From Natronorubrum aibiense (GTDB lineage Archaea; Halobacteriota; Halobacteria; Halobacteriales; Natrialbaceae): a DNA stretch of 64,000 nucleotides. The stretch is from contig NZ_CP045490.1 of assembly GCF_009392895.1 (NCBI RefSeq), positions 292,703 through 356,702 of the forward strand, in the 5' to 3' direction. Positions 33,711 through 42,082 of this stretch are shown piece by piece. Positions within the stretch are counted from its first letter, which is position 1; every line of letters begins with the position of its first letter. The translations under genes were made by a program, and so were the position numbers. Below the pieces are notes generated by a model. The model made no database searches, was not told the origin of the DNA, and saw only the letters and a list, made by a program, of their open reading frames with translations.

Positions 33711-34718
33711 ATGCCAACCATTCATGCCATCGCGACCGGTGGGACAATTGCGTGTACGTCGGGACCAGATGGAGCCGTTCCGACCGAATCGGTACAGGAA
33801 CTTGCGCGATCCTATTCGGATGTTTTTGAGCACGTTGACGTCGAACTGGACCAGTTGACGCAGACTCCGAGTTCGGAACTGACGCTCGAAGATCTTGAGT
33901 CGCTGGCCCACCGAATTCGGACTGTGGCCAACGATGTAGACGGCATCGTCGTCTTCCATGGAACTGATACGATTGAGGAGACGGCTTATTATCTCGATCT
34001 CGTCCTAGAGAAGGACGTACCCGTCGTTCTCACGGGAGCCCAGCGAGCGCACGATCAAGTTAGTCCCGACGGACCGGCGAACGTCCGTGGCGCCCTCAAT
34101 GCAGCGAGTCACGAGTACATCCGGGATGGAGTCTACGTCTTTTTTAATGATCTACTCCATGCAGCGCGACCGGTGACGAAGCGCCATAGCAGCAATCCCA
34201 ACGCCTACGATTCGGGAAACTACGGGCCCGTCGCAGAACGGACACCGGACGGGTTCTGGTTCTACCGTCGTCCCGAAAGCCTATCGCGGACAATCCCCAC
34301 TCGAGAACTGACGGCGACTGTCACTGTCGTCCCGACGTCGACGGACACGAGCGGCGATAGAATTCGAGATGCGGTCGATCGTGGCATTGACGGCATTGTC
34401 GTTGACGCACTCGGACTGGGAAACGTCCCGGGAAATATGGCTGCCGCCGTCAAAGATGCAATCGAAATGGGCGTTACAGTTGTCGTTACGACGCGGTGCC
34501 GGAACGGTATCGTCTCCGATGTCTACGGCTCCGACGGCGGTGGGAAGACGCTCAAAGAGGCGGGCGCCGTATTCGCATCCAACCTCTCAGCCCACAAAGC
34601 TCGACTTAAACTCCTCGTCGCACTATCAACGTGTGATGACGACGGAGACATCCGTGCGCTGTTCGATCCTGAACGGTATACCGGGCATGGATACATACGG
34701 ACCAAACATGACGTATGA
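33711..34718 (+). CDS. L-asparaginase-family amidohydrolase
   Basis: This 335-residue asparaginase/glutaminase (bacterial type I/II fold) would hydrolyse asparagine to aspartate and ammonia. The catalytic Thr motif ATGGTIA lies at residues 8-14 and the second motif, 'VVFHGTDTIEETAYYL', near residue 85. 'TGAQRAHDQVSPDGPANV' and a C-terminal domain follow. There is no signal peptide, so it is cytoplasmic. It lies 102 bp after the NhaC-type transporter with its own TATA element. The context suggests use of asparagine or a related amide as a nitrogen source. Confidence 0.92.
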   Translation: MPTIHAIATGGTIACTSGPDGAVPTESVQELARSYSDVFEHVDVELDQLTQTPSSELTLEDLESLAHRIRTVANDVDGIVVFHGTDTIEETAYYLDLVLEKDVPVVLTGAQRAHDQVSPDGPANVRGALNAASHEYIRDGVYVFFNDLLHAARPVTKRHSSNPNAYDSGNYGPVAERTPDGFWFYRRPESLSRTIPTRELTATVTVVPTSTDTSGDRIRDAVDRGIDGIVVDALGLGNVPGNMAAAVKDAIEMGVTVVVTTRCRNGIVSDVYGSDGGGKTLKEAGAVFASNLSAHKARLKLLVALSTCDDDGDIRALFDPERYTGHGYIRTKHDV

Positions 34719-35244
34719 CCATGTCGTATCGAAATTATCATAAATAACGGCAACATCGAAGTCAAAAGAGTGAATGGTCGATAGACTATCCGTTAGTCCT
34801 TATATGATTTATAGTTCCACATCACCTCGGATGACGTCTCTTAATCGAGTACGCTGTTAAAGAAGCAGACAGGAATCGATTAAGACACGCTACAGTTTCC
34901 GAGTGAACCCGCCGTCATGAGAGGCAGTGCTGTTTCTCTTTTCGTAGGAACGAGATAGAGAGATATGAAACATTACTCGGACTGTAGGGGGTTTCTTGAG
35001 TCGTATGAAATCCCCAATTCGGCTGAAATAATGCATTGTAGCCCCGTTAAACGCCCTGTCGTTTCATCTTTCGAGCTCAAGAATTTCCTATATCAATATA
35101 TAGTTTATATAAACCAGGACATTGATCTAGATCCCTCGAGAAGATCGAAATCGGTCGAATTGGCGTTTTCCACAGCCACTGTGCGTTAGTCCAGTAATGT
35201 ACAGTGAATTTATCTACCCCGACACTGTACGGACATCCGAACCA
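34719..35244. other. AT-rich intergenic region before the recombinase
   Basis: No gene is seen. A short inverted repeat, CTATATCAATATATAG, lies at about 35090-35105, followed by another AT-rich stretch. GAATTTATC at 35206-35214 is a suitable TATA element for the recombinase start at 35245. The region has the debris-like look of a recombination junction. Confidence 0.4.
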
Positions 35245-36360
35245 ATGGATCCGAGCAATTCGGCGGCTACGCCCGGAGGACACCCGCTCGAGACCACCAT
35301 CGACGACTTTCTCGAGTCGGGCAACAAGGCTGGCAACTATCGCGACGCACTCGAGCGCGTCCTCACCCAGTGGCGACAGCGACTCGAGCAACGCGACATC
35401 GAAACGGTCGAAGAGATCGACAAGCGAACGATGGCGAGCTACGCGCAGTATCTCTCCCGGCGCGTTGACGCCGGGAAAAGCCGAACTGTCGACGGCGGCA
35501 TTACTGCAGCCACCGCCTGGACCTACTACGACTACGTCTCGTCGTACCTGTCGTACTGCGTCCGGTGGGACTACCTCGAGGAAAACCCCGCACAAAAAGG
35601 GATCGCGCTCGACGAACTCCCCCCGCGGCCGACGAACAAAAGCGGCGACCAGCAGTTCTGGTCGGTCGACGATCGACAGGCGTTGCTTCGCTACGTCGAC
35701 GACCGTGCACATCGGGCCGTCGACGAACGAGGCACTGGTGCACTCGAGGAACTTCGCGATCGCGCGCTCAGCTACGTACTGGCGTACTCCGGCGTTCGCG
35801 GCGGAGAGATCCTCGCAGATCCACGTGATGAGCGGCGTAACGGCCTCCGCTGGCAGGACGTCGACCTCGAGAACAATCAACTGCTCGTCCTCGGGAAGAA
35901 CCAGCAGTTCGAAGAAGCACAGCTCCCTGCACAGTGTCACGGCCCGCTCGAGCGCCTCGAAACAGCGCTCGAGCCATCGTCGCCGGAGTGGCCAGTGTTC
36001 GTGACGAGTCATGCCCCCTCGCTCTATGGTGTGTTGCCTGATGACGTCGATCCGTCCGCAGGCGAGCCACTCGAGTTGTGTCGCAGCCACGACATCGTGC
36101 CGCCGTCACTCTCGACGAACGGTGGGCGGTCGGTCCTGAAGCGACTCTGTGACGAGGTCGACCTCGAGGTCGACGGCGAGTATCTAAAACCCCACGGCGC
36201 GCGCCGTGGCGTCGGCGAAGCGGTCTATCGTGAACGCGGACCGGCGGCAGCCCAGCGAGCACTTCGCCACGCTGATCCGCGGACCACGTCGGAAATGTAT
36301 GCCCACATCGAAGCGAGCGAACTCGCAGAAGAGGTTGGAGACGTCTTCGAAAACGAATGA
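35245..36360 (+). CDS. Tyrosine recombinase / phage-type integrase
   Basis: This 371-residue tyrosine recombinase has an N-terminal SAM-like DNA-binding domain (about residues 15-120, 'SYAQYLSRR' and 'WDYLEENPAQKG') and a catalytic domain with the first Arg in AYSGVRGGEIL, the HGARRG box (H-x-x-R) and the C-terminal 'LRHADPRTTSEMYAH' with the nucleophilic Tyr. All expected catalytic residues are visible. I preferred 35245 to 35197 because the only TATA-like element (35206-35214) lies between them. No tRNA or clear attachment site is visible nearby. It resembles haloarchaeal XerC/D-like recombinases of mobile or plasmid origin. Confidence 0.9.
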   Translation: MDPSNSAATPGGHPLETTIDDFLESGNKAGNYRDALERVLTQWRQRLEQRDIETVEEIDKRTMASYAQYLSRRVDAGKSRTVDGGITAATAWTYYDYVSSYLSYCVRWDYLEENPAQKGIALDELPPRPTNKSGDQQFWSVDDRQALLRYVDDRAHRAVDERGTGALEELRDRALSYVLAYSGVRGGEILADPRDERRNGLRWQDVDLENNQLLVLGKNQQFEEAQLPAQCHGPLERLETALEPSSPEWPVFVTSHAPSLYGVLPDDVDPSAGEPLELCRSHDIVPPSLSTNGGRSVLKRLCDEVDLEVDGEYLKPHGARRGVGEAVYRERGPAAAQRALRHADPRTTSEMYAHIEASELAEEVGDVFENE

Positions 36361-36985
36361 CATCCTCCGCGCCGTAAACGACGCGGTTTCCCTCGCGGGA
36401 GTCTCAGCCGATCTATGACTTGCTGGAGGAAGTATTGCCGCCACGGTGGACGGTACTCGGTTTGTGCGCCGTTCTTTGGGAATGTCCCTTGCGGGAGAAC
36501 GTGGTGACACCGACCCTTCGTGGTCGTCCTCACGAAAAACATTCAGAGGGACTGAAGGACCTGCTAACTGGACCTGCAACAAGGCAAAATAAGAAGTTCG
36601 TCAAGTTCGATAAGTCCGAAGACGAGGTAAGGCGAGGAATGAGATTTCGATGAGATACGTCGGTTCCTCGAACAGATCGATGATGATCATGCCGAGTAAC
36701 CTGGACCAGTAATTGCTTTGCTGCTGGATGCAGCACGATTCAACGAACATCACCGATACCTGATAGAAATTGCAGTGTTCAGTTCGCACACCCACTTATC
36801 GGTCAATTCGCCTGAGAAAGAGTGTAACCAACACCGTGAGAAGATTTCTATTATACTCAAAGTAAAGAAAATAATATACTAAAAATATTAAGTGTTGAAA
36901 ATATTAATTTTTTACTATCGAATATATTTATAATATATATTCAATAACAAATATCAATGGGTGTGTGATCCACTCGTGATGGATC
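36361..36985. other. Gene-poor, very AT-rich region
   Basis: The first 60 bases contain CCGCGCCGTAAACGACGCGG (36367-36386), a hairpin with a 5-bp stem, right after the recombinase. From about 36840 to 36957 the sequence is extremely AT-rich, with TTTATAATATA at 36927-36937 a likely promoter for the next gene. Short frames in between match nothing I know. Confidence 0.4.
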
Positions 36986-38137
36986 ATGTCACGACCTGAA
37001 AGCGACTCCGAAACGGAGCGCAGCATTATAAGCAATGCTCGTCGCCGGTTCCTCAAGACAACTGGAGTGGCGGGAGCGGCCCTCGGCGCCGGAGCAATAG
37101 GAGCTAATACCGCCTTCGGCGATTCACACAACGGCGATGACGAGGAAGAGGAAGGAATCGTCAAAGATCTTGAGGGGCAGCTGCCAATTGATGACCGATA
37201 TCTTCGGATTGCCGTCAAAGCAGCGGGCCAAGCGGCACAACTCCATCAAAATTACTTTGGTTCCATCGAACAGTCAGAGGAAAAAGACCCTCAGAATCTT
37301 CTTACAGAGGTTGACACGGAAGCGGAAACACTCCTTCGCGAGACCATTGAAAACGAACTCGGTGATGACTTCGAAGAGGAAGGCCACGCCATATATGGCG
37401 AAGAGCAAGGCGGCGGTGAGGGAGAGTACAATTATCTCTGGATGCTTGATCCCCTCGACGGGACGACGAACTTTATCCAAGAGATTCCACATTTCGGTGT
37501 CAACATCGCTGTCATAAAAAATGATGGCGAGGAAGATGAAACCGATGCAGAGTATCCCGGAGAGCTGTATGCTGGTGTAACGTACTATTCGCTTCGAGAC
37601 GAGGTTTGGGTGGCCGTCAAAGACAAAGGTGCGTACAAATTTGAGAGTGATGGCTTTGACCTTGTAGATGAGGATTCTGAGCCAGAACAACTCATAGTCA
37701 CTGAGACAGACACCTTCTCAGATGCGCTTCACGGGGTCGGGTTCTATAGCAAAGACACTGCCGACGATTTCGGTTATATGGGTCTCTGGAGATACCTCTT
37801 TGCGGACTCGATAGGGACACGACTGAGCGGAGCGGCCGCACCGGATATCGCGTTTGTTGCCGATGGCCAGTTTGACACATGCTCCGTTGCTGATCTCAAG
37901 GAAGTAGACGTCGCACCTGGAGCATTGATCGTCCGAGAGGCGGGCGGAACAGTAACCGACTTTGAGGGTAACGATGACCTTGATTCTATCCTCTCTGGAG
38001 ATCTCGTCGCTACAAATAGTACACTCCACGAAAATTATCTGAACCTCTACGATGCAGCTGGAAAAGACTGGCTCACCACGCCCGTCGACGCATTGATTGG
38101 AAAGGTTGATGAAATTCTAGATAGATCTGAGAGGTGA
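36986..38137 (+). CDS. Tat-exported inositol monophosphatase-family phosphatase
   Basis: This 383-residue protein has a Tat signal (ARRRFLKTTGVAG, about residues 18-30, without a lipobox Cys) followed by a complete inositol-monophosphatase domain. The metal ligands are present: GEEQ (Glu), the LDPLDGTTNF motif (two Asp) and 'EVDVAPGALIVREAGG', the equivalent of the WD-x-AAG motif with Trp replaced by Val. Family members are usually cytoplasmic and hydrolyse inositol phosphate, fructose bisphosphate or PAP. Export is unusual. Codon use is AT-richer than in neighbouring genes. It stands alone after AT-rich DNA, so acquisition by transfer is plausible. Confidence 0.88.
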   Translation: MSRPESDSETERSIISNARRRFLKTTGVAGAALGAGAIGANTAFGDSHNGDDEEEEGIVKDLEGQLPIDDRYLRIAVKAAGQAAQLHQNYFGSIEQSEEKDPQNLLTEVDTEAETLLRETIENELGDDFEEEGHAIYGEEQGGGEGEYNYLWMLDPLDGTTNFIQEIPHFGVNIAVIKNDGEEDETDAEYPGELYAGVTYYSLRDEVWVAVKDKGAYKFESDGFDLVDEDSEPEQLIVTETDTFSDALHGVGFYSKDTADDFGYMGLWRYLFADSIGTRLSGAAAPDIAFVADGQFDTCSVADLKEVDVAPGALIVREAGGTVTDFEGNDDLDSILSGDLVATNSTLHENYLNLYDAAGKDWLTTPVDALIGKVDEILDRSER

Positions 38138-38428
38138 AGCCAAGAGAAGACCAACTACCAATCGGCTATCCACCCCTATTCTTTTAGATATTGTAAATAA
38201 TGAACCACATATATAACATCAAACAGTACGTGGCCCACTAATTCCGACGCTGTATGGCGATTCAATGGAGTCCGCCAGAGTTTATGCGATTCATGCCCGC
38301 CCTGTTCGGTCTTTTTCCGACTGGTATCGGAACGCTCGTCCCTCACGGAAAGGGCGGGGATCTCTCGCTGTCAAAGGTAAGACGTAGGTGTGACGGTGTA
38401 CTGGACGACAATCGCGACAGTCGACTGT

Positions 38429-39634
38429 TCAACTCGAGAGCAGCGACTCGAGGCGCGACGACAGCGCGGTTCGGGAGACGGTCTCAGTCTGGATGGACGC
38501 CGTTCCGGTACCCAACTCCTTGAATCCGGTTCCGGTCGGCAGGAGTACGACTGTCTCGTCCTCGTCAATCTCGCCACGGCGAGTGAGGTGGCGGACGCCT
38601 GCAAGCGGCGTCGCCGACGCCGGTTCGACACAGAAGCCACCGCGCTGCGCGAACTGCCGTGTTGCGTCTCGGATCTCGTCGTCGGTGACCGAACACACTG
38701 CGCCGCCCGTCTCCCCGACTGCGGTCAGCGCCCGGGTACCGCTGGGTGGGTCGGGGTTCCCGATCGAGTGGGCGATCGTCTCCCCGACGGCGTCGGGTGC
38801 GAGCGCCGAAACCTCGTCCTGATCAGCTGTGTACGCGCGGGTAATCGGATCCGAGGCGGCCGTCTGGATCAGATACAGTCGTGGTGGAGAGTCGATCACA
38901 CCGGCGTGTTGAAGGTCCAAAATGCCCCGCCAGACGCCGCTGGCGAACCCGCCCGAGCTCGCGGGAAGGGCAATCGCGTCGGGGATCTCGGGATACAACG
39001 AGTCGTAAATCTCGAACAGTGCGGTTTTGTAGCCGCTAATCCGTCCCGGAGCGTCACTGAGCAGAAACGAGATCGGTAGGTCGCGAGTCAGTTGCAGTGC
39101 CTCGTCGTACAGCTTGCTGTAGTCCCCCTCGACGCGTAGAATCGTCGGCCCGTACTGGGCGATGAGTTCCAGCCGACCCGGCGAAATGTCGGCTGGGACG
39201 AGGACGACACACTCACAGCCGAGGCTAGCGGCGTGGGCCGCGGTACTCAGCGCCATATTACCGTAGGAGACCGTCCCGACGACGTCGGTGCCCTGCTGAA
39301 TCGCCTGGGGGACGGCGACGGCACTCCCGCGATCTTTGTACGAGCCGGTCGGGTTTTCTCCCTCGTCTTTGACGTACACGCGGCAGCCGGCGACCTCATC
39401 CAGTCGTCGGCTTCGGATCAGCGGCGTGTCTCCAGCGGCAGTGGCGATTCCGTCAGGTACGTCGATCGGCAGGAGTTCCGCGTGCCGCCACATTCCCGTC
39501 TCGTCCCGGTGACTCGAGAGATCGAACGCCGTCGACTCGTGATCGAACCAGACCGGTTCGCCACACGCACATCGTGCCCGATAATCGTCCCGATACCGCC
39601 GCTTGCACCGGTAGCAGACTGTCGGTAGACTCAT
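38429..39634 (-). CDS. Threonine synthase-like PLP-dependent enzyme
   Basis: This 401-residue, fold-type II PLP enzyme starts with a zinc-ribbon-like segment (Cys9, Cys12, and Cys at about residues 22 and 24). The PLP Lys is in NPTGSYKDRG, the family signature, and a phosphate-binding 'PASSGGFASGVWRG' loop follows. Threonine synthases of archaea look like this, but closely related enzymes use other substrates, so the assignment is to the family. It is monocistronic and divergent from the HEAT-repeat gene. Start 39634 begins directly with the ribbon. Confidence 0.85.
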   Translation of the reverse strand: MSLPTVCYRCKRRYRDDYRARCACGEPVWFDHESTAFDLSSHRDETGMWRHAELLPIDVPDGIATAAGDTPLIRSRRLDEVAGCRVYVKDEGENPTGSYKDRGSAVAVPQAIQQGTDVVGTVSYGNMALSTAAHAASLGCECVVLVPADISPGRLELIAQYGPTILRVEGDYSKLYDEALQLTRDLPISFLLSDAPGRISGYKTALFEIYDSLYPEIPDAIALPASSGGFASGVWRGILDLQHAGVIDSPPRLYLIQTAASDPITRAYTADQDEVSALAPDAVGETIAHSIGNPDPPSGTRALTAVGETGGAVCSVTDDEIRDATRQFAQRGGFCVEPASATPLAGVRHLTRRGEIDEDETVVLLPTGTGFKELGTGTASIQTETVSRTALSSRLESLLSS

Positions 39635-39760
39635 ACGTGCCTGTTACTCGAGTGGGGGGATAGGTGGCTCCATCGAAACTCGAATTCGGTTCAGAGAGTG
39701 GATTTCTCACGGCACCATTCACGAGACGCTATTGGACGAGCGCTGTCTTCGACGGTGGAT

Positions 39761-39767
39761 TTTATCA
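39761..39767 (+). promoter_or_regulatory. TATA-like element of the HEAT-repeat gene
   Basis: TTTATCA follows a GGAT and lies about 44 bp before the ATG at 39808, which predicts a short 5' leader. Confidence 0.4.
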
Positions 39768-39807
39768 TTTGGTGGCTCAGAGTCTACCGATACATCCCCA
39801 CGAACCT

Positions 39808-40797
39808 ATGGACAATTCGACACAGCCACCGTCGATCGACCGACTTGAGGCCCTCCTCGATAGCGGCGCCGTCGAGGAAGCTGAGACGTGTCTCGAGCGA
39901 TTCGGAACGCACGACATCGAGACGAGAAAAACAGTGCTGCAGACGCTACGACGGCTCGCCGAACAGCAACCAGCTGCACTCGAGCCCGTACTCGAGACGC
40001 TCACGCGGTTTCTTACCGACGAGGAGCGATCGATCCGTCTAACGACCGCAAAACTGTTCGTCGAACTCGCCGAGGCTGAACCGGATTCGGTCTCGTCGGC
40101 CGTCTCACCGCTTGCCGACCGATTGGCCGACGAGAACGAGTTCTACTACGTGCGCGCCCGGTCGGCGGAGGCACTCGGTTACGTGGCACTGGAACGGCCA
40201 GAGGTCGCCTCACCCGAGGTGCTCGCGGACCTGCGAATCGGCCTGTCGTTCGACGAACCAGAAGTAAGAGAGAAGTTGGCAAAAGCGCTCGAGTGCGTGG
40301 CGCTTGGCAATCCAGATCGCCTTCGCCATCACGTGACGTCCGTGAGCGAACGGCTGGCTGACCCGAACGAACTCGTGCGGTATCACCTCTGTACGACGCT
40401 CGTCGCGATCGGCTGTGCGTATCCGGACGCGTTGTCCGAGGGCGTCACTGCCTTGACCGATCGGTTGGACGACGAGAGTCCCTACGTGCGGGGACGAGCA
40501 GCCGAGGCGTTCGGCTTGCTCGCCCGATCGGACTCGGACGTGTCGATACCGGATGTGAATTCGGCCGCGGACGACGATGCCGAACAGTTTCTCATTGACA
40601 GAGTCCGCTTTGCGATCGACGGAGGGCCGGTAGATCCCGCTCCTGAGGAAGTCGGGACGATCGAGTCGATCCGCGAACGAACTGACGACGTTGTCAGGGA
40701 GATCGCTTCTCCCCCCAGCAACGAGTGTCCTCACTGCGGACTCTCTCTTTCCGAAGCGGGACCACCGATGTGTCCGCGATGCGGTGGTCCTCGCTAA
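39808..40797 (+). CDS. HEAT-repeat protein with C-terminal zinc ribbon
   Basis: This 329-residue protein consists mostly of helical HEAT-like repeats. Units such as 'LTDEERSIRLTTAKLFVELA' and 'DPNELVRYHLCTTLVAIG' recur every 35-45 residues up to about residue 260. A linker and a zinc ribbon with two CPxCG knuckles (CPHCG, CPRCG) end the protein. Such combinations usually mediate protein-protein interactions, and no catalytic residues are seen. Start 39808 was chosen because the repeat region begins just after it; the frame is open to 39664. No functional partner can be named from the neighbours. Confidence 0.8.
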   Translation: MDNSTQPPSIDRLEALLDSGAVEEAETCLERFGTHDIETRKTVLQTLRRLAEQQPAALEPVLETLTRFLTDEERSIRLTTAKLFVELAEAEPDSVSSAVSPLADRLADENEFYYVRARSAEALGYVALERPEVASPEVLADLRIGLSFDEPEVREKLAKALECVALGNPDRLRHHVTSVSERLADPNELVRYHLCTTLVAIGCAYPDALSEGVTALTDRLDDESPYVRGRAAEAFGLLARSDSDVSIPDVNSAADDDAEQFLIDRVRFAIDGGPVDPAPEEVGTIESIRERTDDVVREIASPPSNECPHCGLSLSEAGPPMCPRCGGPR

Positions 40798-40810
40798 TGT
40801 AGCCAATTAA

Positions 40811-40824
40811 TTAGGTTAGCCTAA
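40811..40824. promoter_or_regulatory. Iron-box-like operator 1 (TTAGG-N4-CCTAA)
   Basis: TTAGGTTAGCCTAA is a near-perfect palindrome upstream of the TATA element of the first siderophore operon. The same motif occurs at 40846, 45486 and 45522. It matches the type of site recognised by DtxR/Idr-like metal regulators in haloarchaea, so iron-dependent repression is likely. Confidence 0.75.
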
Positions 40825-40834
40825 AAACCGGAAC

Positions 40835-40842
40835 GATTTTAT
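40835..40842 (+). promoter_or_regulatory. TATA element of the first siderophore operon
   Basis: GATTTTAT lies between the two TTAGG-N4-CCTAA palindromes, about 27 bp before the ATG at 40866. A bound repressor would cover or flank the TATA box. Confidence 0.65.
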
Positions 40843-40845
40843 GTT

Positions 40846-40859
40846 TTAGGTTGGCCTAA
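40846..40859. promoter_or_regulatory. Iron-box-like operator 2 (TTAGG-N4-CCTAA)
   Basis: TTAGGTTGGCCTAA lies 35 bp downstream of operator 1 and just before the ATG at 40866, so the pair brackets the TATA box. Confidence 0.75.
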
Positions 40860-40865
40860 AGCAGT

Positions 40866-42080
40866 ATGGTCGACAAGTTTGGGGAAATCGAAGCAACAAC
40901 TCGGCGAAGATATCTGAAACACGGTGGGACACTCATCGGCAGTGTGGCATTAGCTGGGTGTTCGGACTTGCTCGATGAGGAGGGTGAGAAAGCAACAGAG
41001 TCGACAGGAGGCGCCTACGAGGCGTGTCTCTTCCCGGTCGGCTGTCGGGAATTCGAGCGCGTACCCGAGTCCGTTACGACCTACAACATGGGGTGGGCAG
41101 ATATGGTCATCTCCCTCGGCCACGGCGAGAAACTGCGAACGAACCGGATCGATGCGCCGGAACTGTTCTACGAACCGTTCGGCCTTGACCTCGATCCCGA
41201 CTGGCCGGCACTGTGGCAAAGCAGCGGGTACTCAAAGGAGGTGTTCTACGAACTCGATCCGGATGCCTTCCTTCTCGACCCAAATATGGTCGAGGCCTGG
41301 GATGATAACTGGGACGAGTCTGACACCGAGGAGATCGAGTCGAACGTCGCCCCGTTTTTCGGCTGTCACAACCGCCGGACGGAATCCGACTGGCAACACG
41401 ACATGGGCTACCCCGAGAACGCGCCATCGATGCTCGAGACGCTGGAAATACTGGGGACAGTTTTCGACGAACGCGAGCGTGCCGACGCGTGGCTCACCCT
41501 CCACGAAGCGGTCCAATCAGAGGTCCAACCCCGCGTGCCGCCCACAGAGGACCGTCCCTCGGTAGCGTTGATTAACAGCGGTTCCGAGCCGCAGAAAGGG
41601 ACATTTTACGTACTCGACCTCGACGACCCCGGTTACGAGAAAAAATCCTACCGTGACCTCGGTGCGGTCAACGCCTTCGAAGGCGTCGAGACCGGACAGC
41701 ACGGTGAGACGGACTACGAGACGATGCTTTCGGTCGATCCGGACATCATCTGCGTTCACTGGGGGATCACCACAGGCTCGACGACGTTCGATGGCGACGG
41801 TGCATTCGATTCTGAGGCGTTCCGTGAACAGTTTATTGCCCCGATGGAGAACGATCCGACTGGATGCCGATTGACGGCGGTACAGAACGGTCGCGTCTAC
41901 CCTGGTGCTGAAGGCGAACAGGGACCGCTCGTCAACCTCTTAAACACCGAGGTAACCGCCCGATCACTGTATCCCGGGGAGTTCGGTGCACTCGATCTCG
42001 ATGCACCGCTCGAGGTTCCGGAAGAGGAACAGCTGTTCGACCGTCAGCGGATCGCGGACATAATCAACGGAGACAGCTAA
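40866..42080 (+). CDS. Iron-siderophore ABC transporter substrate-binding lipoprotein (SBP 1)
   Basis: This 404-residue FepB/BtuF-type (cluster A) binding protein has the Tat motif TRRRYLK (residue 12 onward) and lipobox ALAGC. The mature domain contains the aromatic-rich YELDPDAFLLDPNM and SVDPDIICVHWG segments typical of class III binding proteins, and ends with LFDRQRIADIINGD, shared with three paralogues downstream. It is the first gene of an operon with an oxidoreductase, a permease and an ATPase, behind an iron-box pair. Its ligand is probably a ferric siderophore (inference). Only 2 bp separate it from the next gene. Confidence 0.92.
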   Translation: MVDKFGEIEATTRRRYLKHGGTLIGSVALAGCSDLLDEEGEKATESTGGAYEACLFPVGCREFERVPESVTTYNMGWADMVISLGHGEKLRTNRIDAPELFYEPFGLDLDPDWPALWQSSGYSKEVFYELDPDAFLLDPNMVEAWDDNWDESDTEEIESNVAPFFGCHNRRTESDWQHDMGYPENAPSMLETLEILGTVFDERERADAWLTLHEAVQSEVQPRVPPTEDRPSVALINSGSEPQKGTFYVLDLDDPGYEKKSYRDLGAVNAFEGVETGQHGETDYETMLSVDPDIICVHWGITTGSTTFDGDGAFDSEAFREQFIAPMENDPTGCRLTAVQNGRVYPGAEGEQGPLVNLLNTEVTARSLYPGEFGALDLDAPLEVPEEEQLFDRQRIADIINGDS

Positions 42081-42082
42081 AG

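Noticed and set aside
35077..36090. A 337-codon minus-strand frame opposite the recombinase.
   Set aside because: It overlaps a gene with all catalytic residues of a tyrosine recombinase and has no motifs of its own.
36361..36420. Hairpin after the recombinase gene resembling the ends of IS200/IS605-type elements, and a vaguely similar stretch near 38300-38370.
   Set aside because: No OrfB/TnpB or TnpA sequence is present and the stem is only 5 bp, so the similarity is too weak to call an element.
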